Positions 41,563 to 50,468 of a stretch of DNA of 64,000 nt are shown in pieces. The notes under the pieces were generated by a model. The model worked only from the letters and a program-made list of their open reading frames with translations. It ran no database searches and was not told where the DNA came from. The first letter of the stretch is position 1. Each line of letters opens with the position of its first letter. The translations under genes and the position numbers were made by a program. The stretch comes from Lachnospiraceae bacterium (GTDB taxonomy: Bacteria; Bacillota; Clostridia; Lachnospirales; Lachnospiraceae): the NCBI GenBank assembly GCA_017556805.1, contig JAFYMC010000022.1:1-64000 (forward strand). The letters run 5' to 3'.

Positions 41563-42618
41563 TTAGTACTCATATGCCGGATAGAAGGCAACGGAATAGT
41601 AGCCCTCATTTATCTGCGCATCAATCTGTAACTTATCGGAGGCATAAAACGTAATCGCTTCATCCGTTTCTCCGTTTAATGCATCCTTCATATTACGCTT
41701 AAAAAAGCTCTGGGTCCAGTCCGTCTCCGGATCAAACTCCTTCAGCGCCTCATAACAAAGCGGTATAATATCTTCCTTGTCCAGAGCCGCAAAACCGAAC
41801 CTGTGAAGCTCTTGGGTAGCGGTATCATAGTCAACCCTTACGGAAACCTCTCCGGTGACATAGTAGTCCCGGAACAATCCAAAATACAACCAGGTACCGG
41901 TCTCATCCTCATAATAAAAATTCGAATACTCGGAAATCCCCTCTTCCAACTCATACTCATCCGTCCAGTTTTTCTCAAGCCACTCATCAAACTCCGGCAC
42001 CGTCACGTCAAAGTGAGCATCGTCGCAGGCAAAGCCCAAGGTAACAATATCCCTGGGATCGTAATACCGGTATTCATACTCCGCTTCTTTCATTGTCTCC
42101 ACCGGCACCAACTTTTCCATCGCCGCCAGCTTCTCCTCGTAATCTAAGTCCTTCTGCGACGGTGTCTCTGCAAACGGATTATCTGCCTCTTCTTCCTCAC
42201 GGAAGCCTTCCTTTAACTCATCCGACAACGCTCCGACACAATTGGAAATCGTAGGAATCAAAGCTCCGATCAGATTGAAAATAACATACAAAATAATCAA
42301 TACAACTGCAAGCTTGCCTTTTCCCTTTTTCTTCCCTGCGGAAGGGCTTGTAGTCCCCGAGGCACCTCCCGTACTCGTTACGGTCCGGGTATAGGTCTGT
42401 TGCGGTCTTGTCGTCCCTGTGCTACGGGTAACCGTCGTATTTGCCGACATTCCACTCATCCCTGCGTTCGTATGGTAGGTGCAGTTCGCATCATTTCCCG
42501 GATCATGGGATGCGTTAAAGTGAATATCATCGGACAAATGATAAACCTTTACAAAGCGATGGCAATTTTTACACCAAGTACCCTCTATTTTTTTATCACA
42601 AATCGTACAAAGTTTCAT
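41563..42618 (-). CDS. Zinc-ribbon, single-helix membrane protein (paralogue B), unknown function
   Basis: 351 residues from ATG 42618 (MKLCTICDKKIEGTWCKNCHRF), after a GTG codon at 42621. The four-Cys ribbon is followed by a Thr/Ser-rich linker, a basic stretch (GKKKGKGK), a membrane helix (about 103-125) and an acidic juxtamembrane segment. The C-terminal ~190 residues align with paralogue A throughout. Linker and helix differ between the two, while ribbon and outer domain are conserved. They arose by tandem duplication. With the ribbon inside and the domain outside, signal transfer or tethering is possible, but no family function is known to me. Confidence 0.8.
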   Translation of the reverse strand: MKLCTICDKKIEGTWCKNCHRFVKVYHLSDDIHFNASHDPGNDANCTYHTNAGMSGMSANTTVTRSTGTTRPQQTYTRTVTSTGGASGTTSPSAGKKKGKGKLAVVLIILYVIFNLIGALIPTISNCVGALSDELKEGFREEEEADNPFAETPSQKDLDYEEKLAAMEKLVPVETMKEAEYEYRYYDPRDIVTLGFACDDAHFDVTVPEFDEWLEKNWTDEYELEEGISEYSNFYYEDETGTWLYFGLFRDYYVTGEVSVRVDYDTATQELHRFGFAALDKEDIIPLCYEALKEFDPETDWTQSFFKRNMKDALNGETDEAITFYASDKLQIDAQINEGYYSVAFYPAYEY

Positions 42619-42691
42619 CACGTTCCCCCGTTCCGGTATACTGCATACACGGCATTACCACCCGTATTGTACCATACTCCGCATATCCTGT

Positions 42692-44101
42692 CTACAACAA
42701 CATACTCAAACGTTCCTCAAACTCCTCCACCGGAAGCGGCTTGTCAAACAGATATCCTTGTGCATGATAACAATTGTTCTCTTTTAAAATCGTTACCTGC
42801 TCCGTCGTCTCTACGCCCTCTGCAATACACTCAAGTCCCAGATTCTGTGCCATGCCGATGATATGCTTCAGCATAACCTTTTTCTGGGTATCCTCGTCCG
42901 CCTCTTCACTTCCGTCCGGCAGGAAACTCTTATCGATTTTCAATACCTTCCACGGCATCTCACGAATCAGATTTAAGGAGGAATAGCCCACACCGAAATC
43001 ATCCACCGCAACACTGAAGCCCAGCGTGCGGAATGCAATAACAATTTGCTTCAATTCCCGGAAATCCACATCGGTAGTTGTCTCTGTCAGCTCCAGCTCG
43101 ATATACTCATGAGGCACATGATACTTATCTACAATCTCTACCACATGTTCCACCAAATCCATATCTCCCAGATGTACACGGGAAAGATTGACGGAAACCT
43201 TAACCAGTGACCTTCCCTCTGCCTGCCACCGGGCCAAATCACGGCATACACGCTCCAACACATAAAAGTCCAAATCACAAATCAGATGGCTCTGCTCCAG
43301 TACCGGAATAAAACGATAGGGCAAAATCATCTGTCCGTCATGCTTCCAACGGCAAAGTGCCTCCGCACCGTTTAACTTATAGTTCTTTAACATTACTTTC
43401 GGCTGATAATACACCAAAAACTCTTCGTTTTTCAGCGATTCGTCAAAAACACTCTCTACCCACTTTTCGTTCTCTACCGACTGCATCAGCCGTTCGTCAA
43501 AAAACACATACGGAACCCTCTGTATATGCTTCGCCATATTCCAGGCCATACCGATACAGTCCATAATCTCTTCCGCAGACTTCGGTTTCGTAATCTCGTA
43601 ATAGCCGGCGTACGCACTGAGTATCGCCTTCTTTTTGTCCTTCAGCCCCATTTCAATCTGGGTTCCGGAAAGATACTTCGTTACATAAGACAATCGTTCC
43701 TTTCGAAAGATCATCGTAAACGTGTCTCCCTGGACACGACATACACAGCCGTCTTCTCCCAGGTCCTTTTGAAGCTTCACGATAAATTTATTTAAAATCT
43801 TTGTTCCGGTCTCTCTGCCGAACTGGTGATTTACCACAGAAAAACGCTTCATGTCGAACCGGCAAGCGGCATACTTCTCCAAGGTTCCGTCCGCAAGCCT
43901 GTCGTCAATGAACTTAAAAAAGTAATTGAGACTGAACACGTCAACCGAATCCGCGCGAAAGCTCAGTTTATCCGCCATATTCCGCAGTTCAAGCAAATTA
44001 TTCAGTACATCCGTATCTTCCGGTGAAACAAGCGTTTTCGTTTCATCCAGCTTAGCCAGAAACTCATTCACCAGTTTAGCATAAGAATCATTGTGTTTCA
44101 T
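42692..44101 (-). CDS. EAL-domain cyclic di-GMP phosphodiesterase with degenerate GGDEF domain
   Basis: 469 residues, no membrane segment. The first part is a GGDEF fold whose signature reads VQGDTF, so it cannot be an active cyclase. The EAL domain (about 215-465) looks complete: EAL in NGAEALCRW, Asn in VSVNLSR, Glu in ELTETTTD, DDFGVGYSSL, Lys in KIDKSF, Glu in AEGVETTEQ and Gln in QGYLFDKPLP. It should hydrolyse cyclic di-GMP to pGpG. The start lies 13 bp after the PocR-kinase-like gene (AAGGAG upstream), so the two form an operon and the sensor may control this enzyme directly. Confidence 0.93.
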   Translation of the reverse strand: MKHNDSYAKLVNEFLAKLDETKTLVSPEDTDVLNNLLELRNMADKLSFRADSVDVFSLNYFFKFIDDRLADGTLEKYAACRFDMKRFSVVNHQFGRETGTKILNKFIVKLQKDLGEDGCVCRVQGDTFTMIFRKERLSYVTKYLSGTQIEMGLKDKKKAILSAYAGYYEITKPKSAEEIMDCIGMAWNMAKHIQRVPYVFFDERLMQSVENEKWVESVFDESLKNEEFLVYYQPKVMLKNYKLNGAEALCRWKHDGQMILPYRFIPVLEQSHLICDLDFYVLERVCRDLARWQAEGRSLVKVSVNLSRVHLGDMDLVEHVVEIVDKYHVPHEYIELELTETTTDVDFRELKQIVIAFRTLGFSVAVDDFGVGYSSLNLIREMPWKVLKIDKSFLPDGSEEADEDTQKKVMLKHIIGMAQNLGLECIAEGVETTEQVTILKENNCYHAQGYLFDKPLPVEEFEERLSMLL

Positions 44102-44114
44102 ACTGTCGTTCTCC

Positions 44115-45389
44115 TTAACCTTCCGTCACCTTCAACTGCGGCAACTCGATGAAAAATACGGTTCCTTCCGTCTCGTCACTGGTAACCGATACCTTACCCT
44201 GCATCTGACGTACAAATAAATCTACAATAGACAGTGAAAAATCTCGGTTATCCTCCCGCTCGCTCAATTGCAGGATTCCTCTGGAAAAATAATCCCGGAA
44301 CAACTTTAACGCAAAATCCGGCATTACCTTTCCCCTGTCACACATCCGTAACTCCAGGATATGTGCATAGGAATCTCTTCTGACATCCACTAAAATTTCA
44401 AGTTTTGTATCTTTCGTACTGTCCTTTTTAAATGTGATGGCATTGGACACCAGCTTTGCTAACACCTGTCCGATACGGCCGCCGTCTCCCAGCAATTGTT
44501 CCGGAACATTCTCCGCCACCCGGTAAGAAAGTGTCATATTCTTTGCTGCCGCATCCTCACGTTCCAGTTCGATTACAGCCTGCACCACATCGGAAATCGA
44601 ATACGCAGTCTCATACAAAGCCACATTTCCGTCAGAAAACTTCATGTAATCCACAATATCTCCGATAATGGAATAGGTGGTAGTGCCTTTAGTCAACATC
44701 GTATCCACTACGTCCATTACCTTCTCTACATTACCGCTCTTTGCGCCTTCCTGTAACGCAGCAATCCATTCGCTCATATTCTCTTGCAAATCGGAACTTA
44801 AATCCATCAGGAAATGGGACTGGGAACGTGCCGCCCGCTCCAGATTACGGTACTTGTCAATAGCCACATAATTCTGATATGCCATCTCCGACAATACGCT
44901 TGCAACAACCCCTAAAAACTTCGCAGACTTTTTCAGTTCTTCCTCATCGACAACGCTGATTTCCGATAGTGCTTTATGATAGCTTTCGTATGTAATCCCC
45001 AGCTCTGCTGCCGTCTTTTTCAGCGCCTCTTCATCGATTTCCGAGGACATCCGGACCTGTCCGCCCAAAAAGCACCCCAGCAACTTATCTCCAAGCATAA
45101 TCGGTGATGCAAAATCCGCCAACCCGGCATGACACTCGTATACTACCGGTTCCCCCTTCTCCAGTGCCATCACCGCTGCATTTCGGTCACATTCCATACA
45201 ACGCTGAAACCCCAATTCCGAGCCTCGTGTATACTTCATACAAAAGTCCGTTGACTCACTCCCCTTCGTAAGCGGGTTACCGTCCGCATCCGTTGTTAAG
45301 GCTGCTCTTCCTGTATATTTTGAAAACTCATCCTGAATTTTCTGCAGTAATTCCACATCTATTAAATCTGTAAGTAATAATTCTGCCAT
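44115..45389 (-). CDS. PocR-domain histidine-kinase-like protein lacking the phospho-acceptor His
   Basis: 424 residues from ATG 45389 (MAELLLTDL); GGAGG lies 8 nt upstream. The N-terminal 160 residues form a PocR sensor: LLQKIQDEFSKYTGRAALTTDADG, then Cys-rich FCMKYTRGSELGFQRCMECD and YECHAGLADFASPIM. The H-box region reads HFLMDLSSDLQENMSEW, with Ser where kinases have the phosphorylated His (SHE). An ATPase-like domain follows with LVSNAITFK as N box but MCDRGKVMP in place of the DxGxG box. Signalling by phosphotransfer is therefore unlikely. It probably senses a small hydrocarbon-like or other ligand and acts through protein contact, perhaps on the EAL enzyme encoded next. Confidence 0.85.
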   Translation of the reverse strand: MAELLLTDLIDVELLQKIQDEFSKYTGRAALTTDADGNPLTKGSESTDFCMKYTRGSELGFQRCMECDRNAAVMALEKGEPVVYECHAGLADFASPIMLGDKLLGCFLGGQVRMSSEIDEEALKKTAAELGITYESYHKALSEISVVDEEELKKSAKFLGVVASVLSEMAYQNYVAIDKYRNLERAARSQSHFLMDLSSDLQENMSEWIAALQEGAKSGNVEKVMDVVDTMLTKGTTTYSIIGDIVDYMKFSDGNVALYETAYSISDVVQAVIELEREDAAAKNMTLSYRVAENVPEQLLGDGGRIGQVLAKLVSNAITFKKDSTKDTKLEILVDVRRDSYAHILELRMCDRGKVMPDFALKLFRDYFSRGILQLSEREDNRDFSLSIVDLFVRQMQGKVSVTSDETEGTVFFIELPQLKVTEG

Positions 45390-45544
45390 ACCTTTCCCCT
45401 CCGGTGAGCACAATTTCCTTTATACCATTATATATCATAGCATATCGCACCGAATTTGTCCACTTTTTTCATGATATTTTCCTTTTTTCTTCTCAAAAAT
45501 TATTCATTTTTACAAAGTTTGCAGATATTTGCAACTCTATTGCA

Positions 45545-45590
45545 TAAAAAAACGCACTGTTGCAAGCGCTTTCATTGCAACAGCGCGTTA
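45545..45590 (-). terminator. Rho-independent terminator after the second Nudix gene
   Basis: The minus strand folds AACGCGCTGTTGCAA/TTGCAACAGTGCGTT and ends in seven T. It isolates the Nudix gene from the PocR-EAL operon. Confidence 0.9.
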
Positions 45591-45612
45591 CTACACATTC
45601 TTCCTCTTTCTT

Positions 45613-46134
45613 CTACACTTCCATCACGTTCCCATTCAGTTCCGCCTGCATCAGTCTACTTCCATGATAACAAAGCTTCAGCGAAAAGAACGGCTCTCCT
45701 TCCGCCAGTAACCGAAAGAATACCATATCCCCTTCCCAAAGATTCAACTCCCCAATCCGGTCCTTTTTCACCCATTCCAAGTCACCCTCGTAGCACTCGG
45801 AAAGTTCTTCATCCTCCACCGTCGCGGTAAACAGACACATATACTCCCAGTCATCCCATTTTACGCCGTCATAGGCATTCTCCGGTTTCCGGAAACAAAA
45901 GGTCACAATACTACGGAAACGCAGATCCTTAAGCGTCAGCCCCGTTTCCTCAAGCGCCTCCCTGCGGATACACTCCTCCGGGCTTTCTCCGACCTCAAAA
46001 TGCCCACCGATCCCGATCCACTTATCCTTATTCACGTCATTCACTTTCTTCACCCGGTGAAGCATCAAATAGGCATCCTCTTTTTCCGCATAACACAGGG
46101 TGGTCAGACGCGGCGCTGTATGTAAATTCTCCAT
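45613..46134 (-). CDS. Nudix hydrolase (8-oxo-dGTP diphosphatase-like)
   Basis: 173 residues. The Nudix box GGHFEVGESPEECIRREALEETG is complete, and the start LTTLCYAEKEDAYLMLHRVKK with KWIGIGGHFE is typical of the MutT/MTH1-like group that cleans oxidised nucleotides. The exact substrate is not provable from sequence. AAAGGAG precedes the ATG. Confidence 0.9.
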   Translation of the reverse strand: MENLHTAPRLTTLCYAEKEDAYLMLHRVKKVNDVNKDKWIGIGGHFEVGESPEECIRREALEETGLTLKDLRFRSIVTFCFRKPENAYDGVKWDDWEYMCLFTATVEDEELSECYEGDLEWVKKDRIGELNLWEGDMVFFRLLAEGEPFFSLKLCYHGSRLMQAELNGNVMEV

Positions 46135-46225
46135 GGTTGTGTACTCCTTTCCTACTAATTTTACTCATAAATCATACCATAAATTAACATAACATTCAAT
46201 CAAAAGGATACTATCATTTCCCGTA

Positions 46226-46266
46226 AAGTACCAAGGGCCGTCCCATTTTCCAATGTGACGGCCCTG
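46226..46266 (-). terminator. Rho-independent terminator after tyrS
   Basis: The minus strand folds AGGGCCGTC-CATT/AATG-GACGGCCCT with a GGAA loop, followed by TGGTACTTT. Confidence 0.8.
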
Positions 46267-46279
46267 CCTCTTCCACTAT

Positions 46280-47503
46280 TTACTTTACAACAACCTTCTT
46301 GTAGTTCTTCTTACCGCGGCGTACAATCATGCCTTCGCCGAAGTCCTCTGCGGTAAACTCCTTCTTGATGTCTGTGATCTTCTCATCATTTACGGTAACA
46401 CCGCCCTGCTCGATGGCACGTCTTGCTTCGGAACGGCTCGGATTGAGTCCTGCTTTTACAAGTACACCGATTAAGTCAATCTTACCATCGGTAAAATCCT
46501 CAGCGGTCAACTCTGCCGTCGGCATATTCTCTAAGCTTCCGCCGCCAGCAAACAGTGCCTTTGCGCTCTCCTGAGCCTTGGTAGCCTCTTCCTCACCGTG
46601 AACCAGCTTGGTAAGCTCGAAAGCAAGGATTTCCTTTGCGGTATTTAACTGGCTGCCTTCCCAACCTTCCATCTTCTCGATTTCCTCCAGCGGAAGGAAA
46701 GTGAGCATCTTAATGCACTTTAATACGTCTGCATCCGCAACATTTCTCCAGTACTGGTAGAACTCGAACGGAGAAGTCTTCTCGGCATCAAGCCATACCG
46801 CACCCTTCTGGGTTTTACCCATCTTCTTACCTTCGGAATTGAGGAGAAGGGTAATGGTCATTGCGTATGCATCCTTACCTAACTTTCTGCGGATAAGTTC
46901 CGTACCGCCAAGCATGTTGGACCACTGGTCGTCACCGCCGAACTGCATATTACAGCCGTACTTCTGGTATAATGCAAGGAAGTCGTAGCTCTGCATAATC
47001 ATGTAGTTAAACTCAAGGAAACTAAGTCCCTTTTCCATACGCTGCTTGTAGCACTCTGCAGTCAGCATACGGTTTACGGAAAAGTGCGGTCCGATGTCAC
47101 GAAGCACTTCCACATAGTTCAAATCAAGAAGCCAGTCGGCGTTGTTTACAAGGAGTGCCTTGCCTTCGGAGAAATCCACGAAACGGCTCATCTGCTTCTT
47201 GAAGCATTCTACGTTGTGGTTAATGGTCTCCTTCGTCATCATCTGACGCATGTCGGAACGACCGGACGGGTCACCGATCATGGCGGTACCTCCACCGATT
47301 AAGGCAATCGGCTTGTTACCTGCCATCTGTAAACGCTTCATTAAGCAAAGCGCCATAAAGTGGCCTACATGAAGACTGTCTGCGGTCGGGTCAAAACCGA
47401 TATAAAAGGTTGCCTTACCATTGTTAATCAGTTCCTTAATCTCTTCTTCGTCGGTTAACTGTGCCAGTAAGCCTCTGGCTTTCAGTTCGTCAAAAATTGT
47501 CAT
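46280..47503 (-). CDS. tyrS: Tyrosyl-tRNA synthetase
   Basis: 407 residues. Class I motifs are visible: the HIGH equivalent in [16 protein letters not shown] and the KMSKS equivalent in [16 protein letters not shown]. The C-terminal S4 RNA-binding domain is present ([26 protein letters not shown]). AGGAGG lies upstream of the ATG. Expression depends on a Tyr T-box leader. Confidence 0.98.
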   Translation of the reverse strand: MTIFDELKARGLLAQLTDEEEIKELINNGKATFYIGFDPTADSLHVGHFMALCLMKRLQMAGNKPIALIGGGTAMIGDPSGRSDMRQMMTKETINHNVECFKKQMSRFVDFSEGKALLVNNADWLLDLNYVEVLRDIGPHFSVNRMLTAECYKQRMEKGLSFLEFNYMIMQSYDFLALYQKYGCNMQFGGDDQWSNMLGGTELIRRKLGKDAYAMTITLLLNSEGKKMGKTQKGAVWLDAEKTSPFEFYQYWRNVADADVLKCIKMLTFLPLEEIEKMEGWEGSQLNTAKEILAFELTKLVHGEEEATKAQESAKALFAGGGSLENMPTAELTAEDFTDGKIDLIGVLVKAGLNPSRSEARRAIEQGGVTVNDEKITDIKKEFTAEDFGEGMIVRRGKKNYKKVVVK

Positions 47504-47537
47504 TGTTGCATCCTCCTTTTTCTTTTAAACATAACGA

Positions 47538-47830
47538 AACCCCCGCCCTTTATGCAAAGGACGAGGGTATAATCTCTCGTGTTACCACCTTTTTTCACAT
47601 CCGGCTCACACCGGCTGCCTCATCAAGTACAAAGAACAAACCATGTTCTACTATACTCCCGCACGATAACGTGTGCCGAGGCCCAAGCCTCACCTCCGTC
47701 GCAGCCTACTCGAATACTTTCGGTACGAAGCTCCAAGACGTATTCGTTACAAGCTTCCCCTGCGCCTCTCATCCACCGGCAACTTTCTGTAGGTTTCCCT
47801 TCTAACTACTTGTTCTTTTCATAGCTTATG
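47538..47830 (-). promoter_or_regulatory. T-box riboswitch, tRNA-Tyr specific, upstream of tyrS
   Basis: On the minus strand: AGAAAGTTGCCGGTGGATGAGAG (stem I), specifier region GAATACGTCTTGGAGC giving TAC (Tyr), T-box core GGTGGTAACACGAGAG (47589-47574, a variant of GGTGGTACCGCG), and a terminator around CGTCCTTTGCATAAAGGGCGGGGGTTTCG. No repeat element separates it from the gene. Confidence 0.94.
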
Positions 47831-47836
47831 CCCCGA

Positions 47837-47865
47837 TTATAACGAGTTCGGGAAAATTTGTCAAG
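47837..47865 (-). promoter_or_regulatory. Sigma-A promoter of the tyrS leader
   Basis: TTGACA (47865-47860), 17-bp spacer, TATAAT (47842-47837) on the minus strand. Confidence 0.85.
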
Positions 47866-47910
47866 TAGAACTTTATATACACAGCCTCTTATCAACAAAA
47901 ATATGGGGAG

Positions 47911-48327
47911 CTACATCACTTCTTCCTCAAAGAACGGATGTCCATTTTGTATTCCGCACCTTATTTTCATATCGGCGTCCATGCAATACCCTTCATAGAC
48001 ATAATCCTTCGGTGTTGTCTCCGTTAACAAACGCTTCAGTTCTTCTACAGAAGACACCAGCAGTTCACTCATGGCACTGCCCCCGACTGCACATCCGCTG
48101 CTTCCTTGATAAACCTCAAAGCAAATCTCTTTTCCATCTTCGTTCTTAGCCACAAGACTATAACTATAGACATCCTCAAAGTTTTCGGTTGTATAGACAG
48201 GTTCTCCGAACAAGGCTTGCAGGGCACCGTAAATCAAGACATCATTATGCTCTGGGAACAACCACAAATTCATGAGTTTACTGCTTCCGGAACAGTTCTT
48301 ATCTCTCAGCGCTTCAAATTTCCACAT
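47911..48327 (-). CDS. Small acidic cytosolic protein, unknown
   Basis: 138 residues from ATG 48327 (MWKFEALRDKNCSG), with GGGAGG 4 nt upstream; an in-frame extension to 48375 overlaps the upstream gene. No signal peptide or membrane helix. EDVYSYSLVAKNEDGKEICFEVYQGSSGCAVGG is the most distinctive segment. The family is not recognised; small acidic proteins of this look are sometimes immunity proteins, but nothing here proves that. It follows the 191-residue unknown gene by 10 bp. Confidence 0.7.
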   Translation of the reverse strand: MWKFEALRDKNCSGSSKLMNLWLFPEHNDVLIYGALQALFGEPVYTTENFEDVYSYSLVAKNEDGKEICFEVYQGSSGCAVGGSAMSELLVSSVEELKRLLTETTPKDYVYEGYCMDADMKIRCGIQNGHPFFEEEVM

Positions 48328-48337
48328 AAGTCCTCCC

Positions 48338-48913
48338 TTATTCCGAAATGTCATTGCAAGTGATATGGCTGACATCCACCGTCAACTCCGAAACATCCGG
48401 CCGTCTTTTAAAACCAGCATATTCGATACACGCTACGATATAGCGATAGGTCTCTTCCGGCATCCACCACAGTTCTGTCCCGTTCTCCTTCAAGAAACGT
48501 GCATTGATTTCCTCAAAAAACTTCCACATATCCATTTGTTTCTTTCCAGTCATTCCATTACTGATTCCGCATACCGCATCAATCAAGCCGAAACACAGGC
48601 TTGTTACATCTTTCTGCACTTTAACATCTACCTCTGCATATTGTCCGCAAAGCACCTTACTTATCCACGCCAGTACAATCGGAGGCAACACAGGTCCCCA
48701 GCCTTCATGATATGGGAATTGTATTTTCTGCATATATTCCTGCTTGATTGTATTTGTCAAATCCTGACGGATAAGCACACGTCCCGTGGCTTCCTCTCCC
48801 AGCATATCGAAGGCAATCATTCCCAACAAGACCTGAAAAGAGCCTTCTTCCTGTGACAGTTTCATCCGGCTTAATTCCGATTTTTCTTCCGGTGTAAGTT
48901 CTCTTAGAATCAT
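48338..48913 (-). CDS. Cytosolic helical protein, unknown
   Basis: 191 residues, no signal peptide. It opens with LTPEEKSELSRMKLSQEEGSFQVLLGMIAFDML and contains WGPVLPPIVLAWISKVLCGQYAEVDVKVQKDV. The pattern is mostly helical. No family is recognised. It lies between the HtrA-like gene (48 bp upstream) and the 138-residue unknown gene (10 bp downstream), all on the same strand and without an obvious terminator between, so the three may be cotranscribed. Confidence 0.7.
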   Translation of the reverse strand: MILRELTPEEKSELSRMKLSQEEGSFQVLLGMIAFDMLGEEATGRVLIRQDLTNTIKQEYMQKIQFPYHEGWGPVLPPIVLAWISKVLCGQYAEVDVKVQKDVTSLCFGLIDAVCGISNGMTGKKQMDMWKFFEEINARFLKENGTELWWMPEETYRYIVACIEYAGFKRRPDVSELTVDVSHITCNDISE

Positions 48914-48961
48914 GTCTTTTCTGCACTCCTTTGTCTTCCCTAAGACACCTAAATCCGCTAC

Positions 48962-50371
48962 TTAATACTCCGAAATATGCTCCTTTGTCATTGTTACCTT
49001 CACATAGACTTCTTCCCCGTCTCTGAGCACACCTACGGTAATCTCATCCCCTTCTCTTGCTTGTAGCATTGCGTCCACAATATGATATTGGCGGGTAATT
49101 TCCTGATTCAGAATTCCTCTTTCATCCTCAAAGGAAATGGATTTTAAGATATCGCCGGCCTGAAGCTTTCCCTTCACCAGACTGTTATCGGATACCTCTA
49201 CCACTTTTACCGTTTCGTACAAATGCACGTGACCGGTATCCGGCTCCGCCCGCATATACGACTCAATGGTCTGTACCGTTACTCCCAGCATTCCTCTTTG
49301 CACACTTTCACAGGCCGTACCGAAGCAATGGTCAATCAGATTGTCCGCCACGTAGACGGCCACCTTGGACGGAATGGCATAGGCAATATTTTCCACCGTA
49401 GAATCGATGATTTTCGCATTGACGATTCCCATCAGTTCTCCGGACTCATTGTAAAGACCGCCGCCGGAATTTCCCGGATTGACCGGAGTATCCACACGAA
49501 TGACACGGAAGGATTGTGCCTGCCCCGTAGCAGTATCACTGAGCGAAATATGCTCCGAATCCACGCTGACCACACCGTAAGATGCGGAGGTACCGCCGCC
49601 TTTTGCGTTACCGATGGCTATGGCTGCTTCGCCTACCACTACCCGGTCGGAATCCGTCACAGTTACCGCCGTAGCCGCCGATTTGCGCAAAAGCTCACTG
49701 TCTTTAATATGTAACACCGCAATATCGTAATAAGCAGAACCTCCCACGTACTCTGCTGTCATTTTCTGCTCGGCAATCTCGCTTCCGTATAAATACACCC
49801 CGATATCCCGACTGATTCCGTTATAGGAGTCACTGTCCGCATCGTATACCACATGGTGATTGGTAATAATAAACGCATCTCCCTTTCCCTTATCCAGCCG
49901 GTAAATCACACCGGAACCAGAGGAGGTATAGTCCTCATTTACTTTTCCGGTATACCATCCGGACTGCTTCGGCGTAAAATTACAAACAATGCTCACTGCG
50001 CTCTGTAGTCCCTTAGAGGTAGCATACGCAATATTACTTCCTTTATTCACAATGGTAATACTACCGTCCTGTCCGTCTACACCGTCGGCACCGTCCGCTC
50101 CGTCTTTTCCGTCGGCACCGTCTTTTCCGTCGGCACCATCCGCACCGTCAACACCATCGACACCGTCCTTACCGTCGGCACCCACTACAGTACCCAAATT
50201 CTGCTCCGTACCGTCGGTGTAGGAAAGCACCAATTCCCCCATATCGTTAATATAGGCCTCCTCTATGCCAACCGGCTCCGTCTTGGCGCAGGCTGTCGTA
50301 GAAGACAGTAGCAAGGCCGTCGCCATAAACACCGTCAGTTTTTTTATCCTTAATCCTACTCTCTTTTTCAT
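48962..50371 (-). CDS. HtrA/DegP-like serine protease lipoprotein with collagen-like segment
   Basis: 469 residues from ATG 50371 (MKKRVGLRIKK; GGAG 8 nt upstream, other ATG too close). A signal peptide ends at SSTTAC, a possible lipobox. After a short beta segment come about 13 Gly-X-Y triplets, nearly all G-x-D (about 68-106). The trypsin-like domain (about 110-330) has His in ITNHHVVYDAD, Asp in YYDIAVLHI and Ser in NPGNSGGGLY. A PDZ-like domain follows (LVKGKLQAGDILKSISFEDERG). HtrA proteases clear misfolded proteins outside the membrane. A collagen-like spacer in an HtrA is unusual and could form a triple-helical stalk, which would fit the trimeric state of HtrA enzymes. Confidence 0.9.
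   Translation of the reverse strand: MKKRVGLRIKKLTVFMATALLLSSTTACAKTEPVGIEEAYINDMGELVLSYTDGTEQNLGTVVGADGKDGVDGVDGADGADGKDGADGKDGADGADGVDGQDGSITIVNKGSNIAYATSKGLQSAVSIVCNFTPKQSGWYTGKVNEDYTSSGSGVIYRLDKGKGDAFIITNHHVVYDADSDSYNGISRDIGVYLYGSEIAEQKMTAEYVGGSAYYDIAVLHIKDSELLRKSAATAVTVTDSDRVVVGEAAIAIGNAKGGGTSASYGVVSVDSEHISLSDTATGQAQSFRVIRVDTPVNPGNSGGGLYNESGELMGIVNAKIIDSTVENIAYAIPSKVAVYVADNLIDHCFGTACESVQRGMLGVTVQTIESYMRAEPDTGHVHLYETVKVVEVSDNSLVKGKLQAGDILKSISFEDERGILNQEITRQYHIVDAMLQAREGDEITVGVLRDGEEVYVKVTMTKEHISEY
50065..50191 (-). repeat. 9-bp repeat coding Gly-X-Asp collagen-like triplets
   Basis: Plus-strand ACCGTCGGC/TCCGTCTTT type units repeat about 13 times in frame with the protease gene. The low complexity makes length variation by slippage likely. 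Confidence 0.85.
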
Positions 50372-50427
50372 CCGCATCTCTCCTTCCCTTTTTCTCTATT
50401 TTAACACAGGATTATGTCCATTTTATG

Positions 50428-50465
50428 AATTTTCAGGGCCGCTCACTCTCGTGTAACGACCCTGT
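50428..50465 (-). terminator. Rho-independent terminator after the hybrid kinase gene
   Basis: The minus strand folds CAGGGTCGTT/AGCGGCCCTG and is followed by AAAATTCATAAAA rather than a pure T run. The position directly after the stop codon supports a terminator. Confidence 0.55.
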
Positions 50466-50468
50466 TCT

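Noticed and set aside
50065-50191. Possible CRISPR-like or satellite repeat
   Set aside because: The short units are in frame and encode Gly-X-Asp triplets of the HtrA-like protease; there are no spacers.
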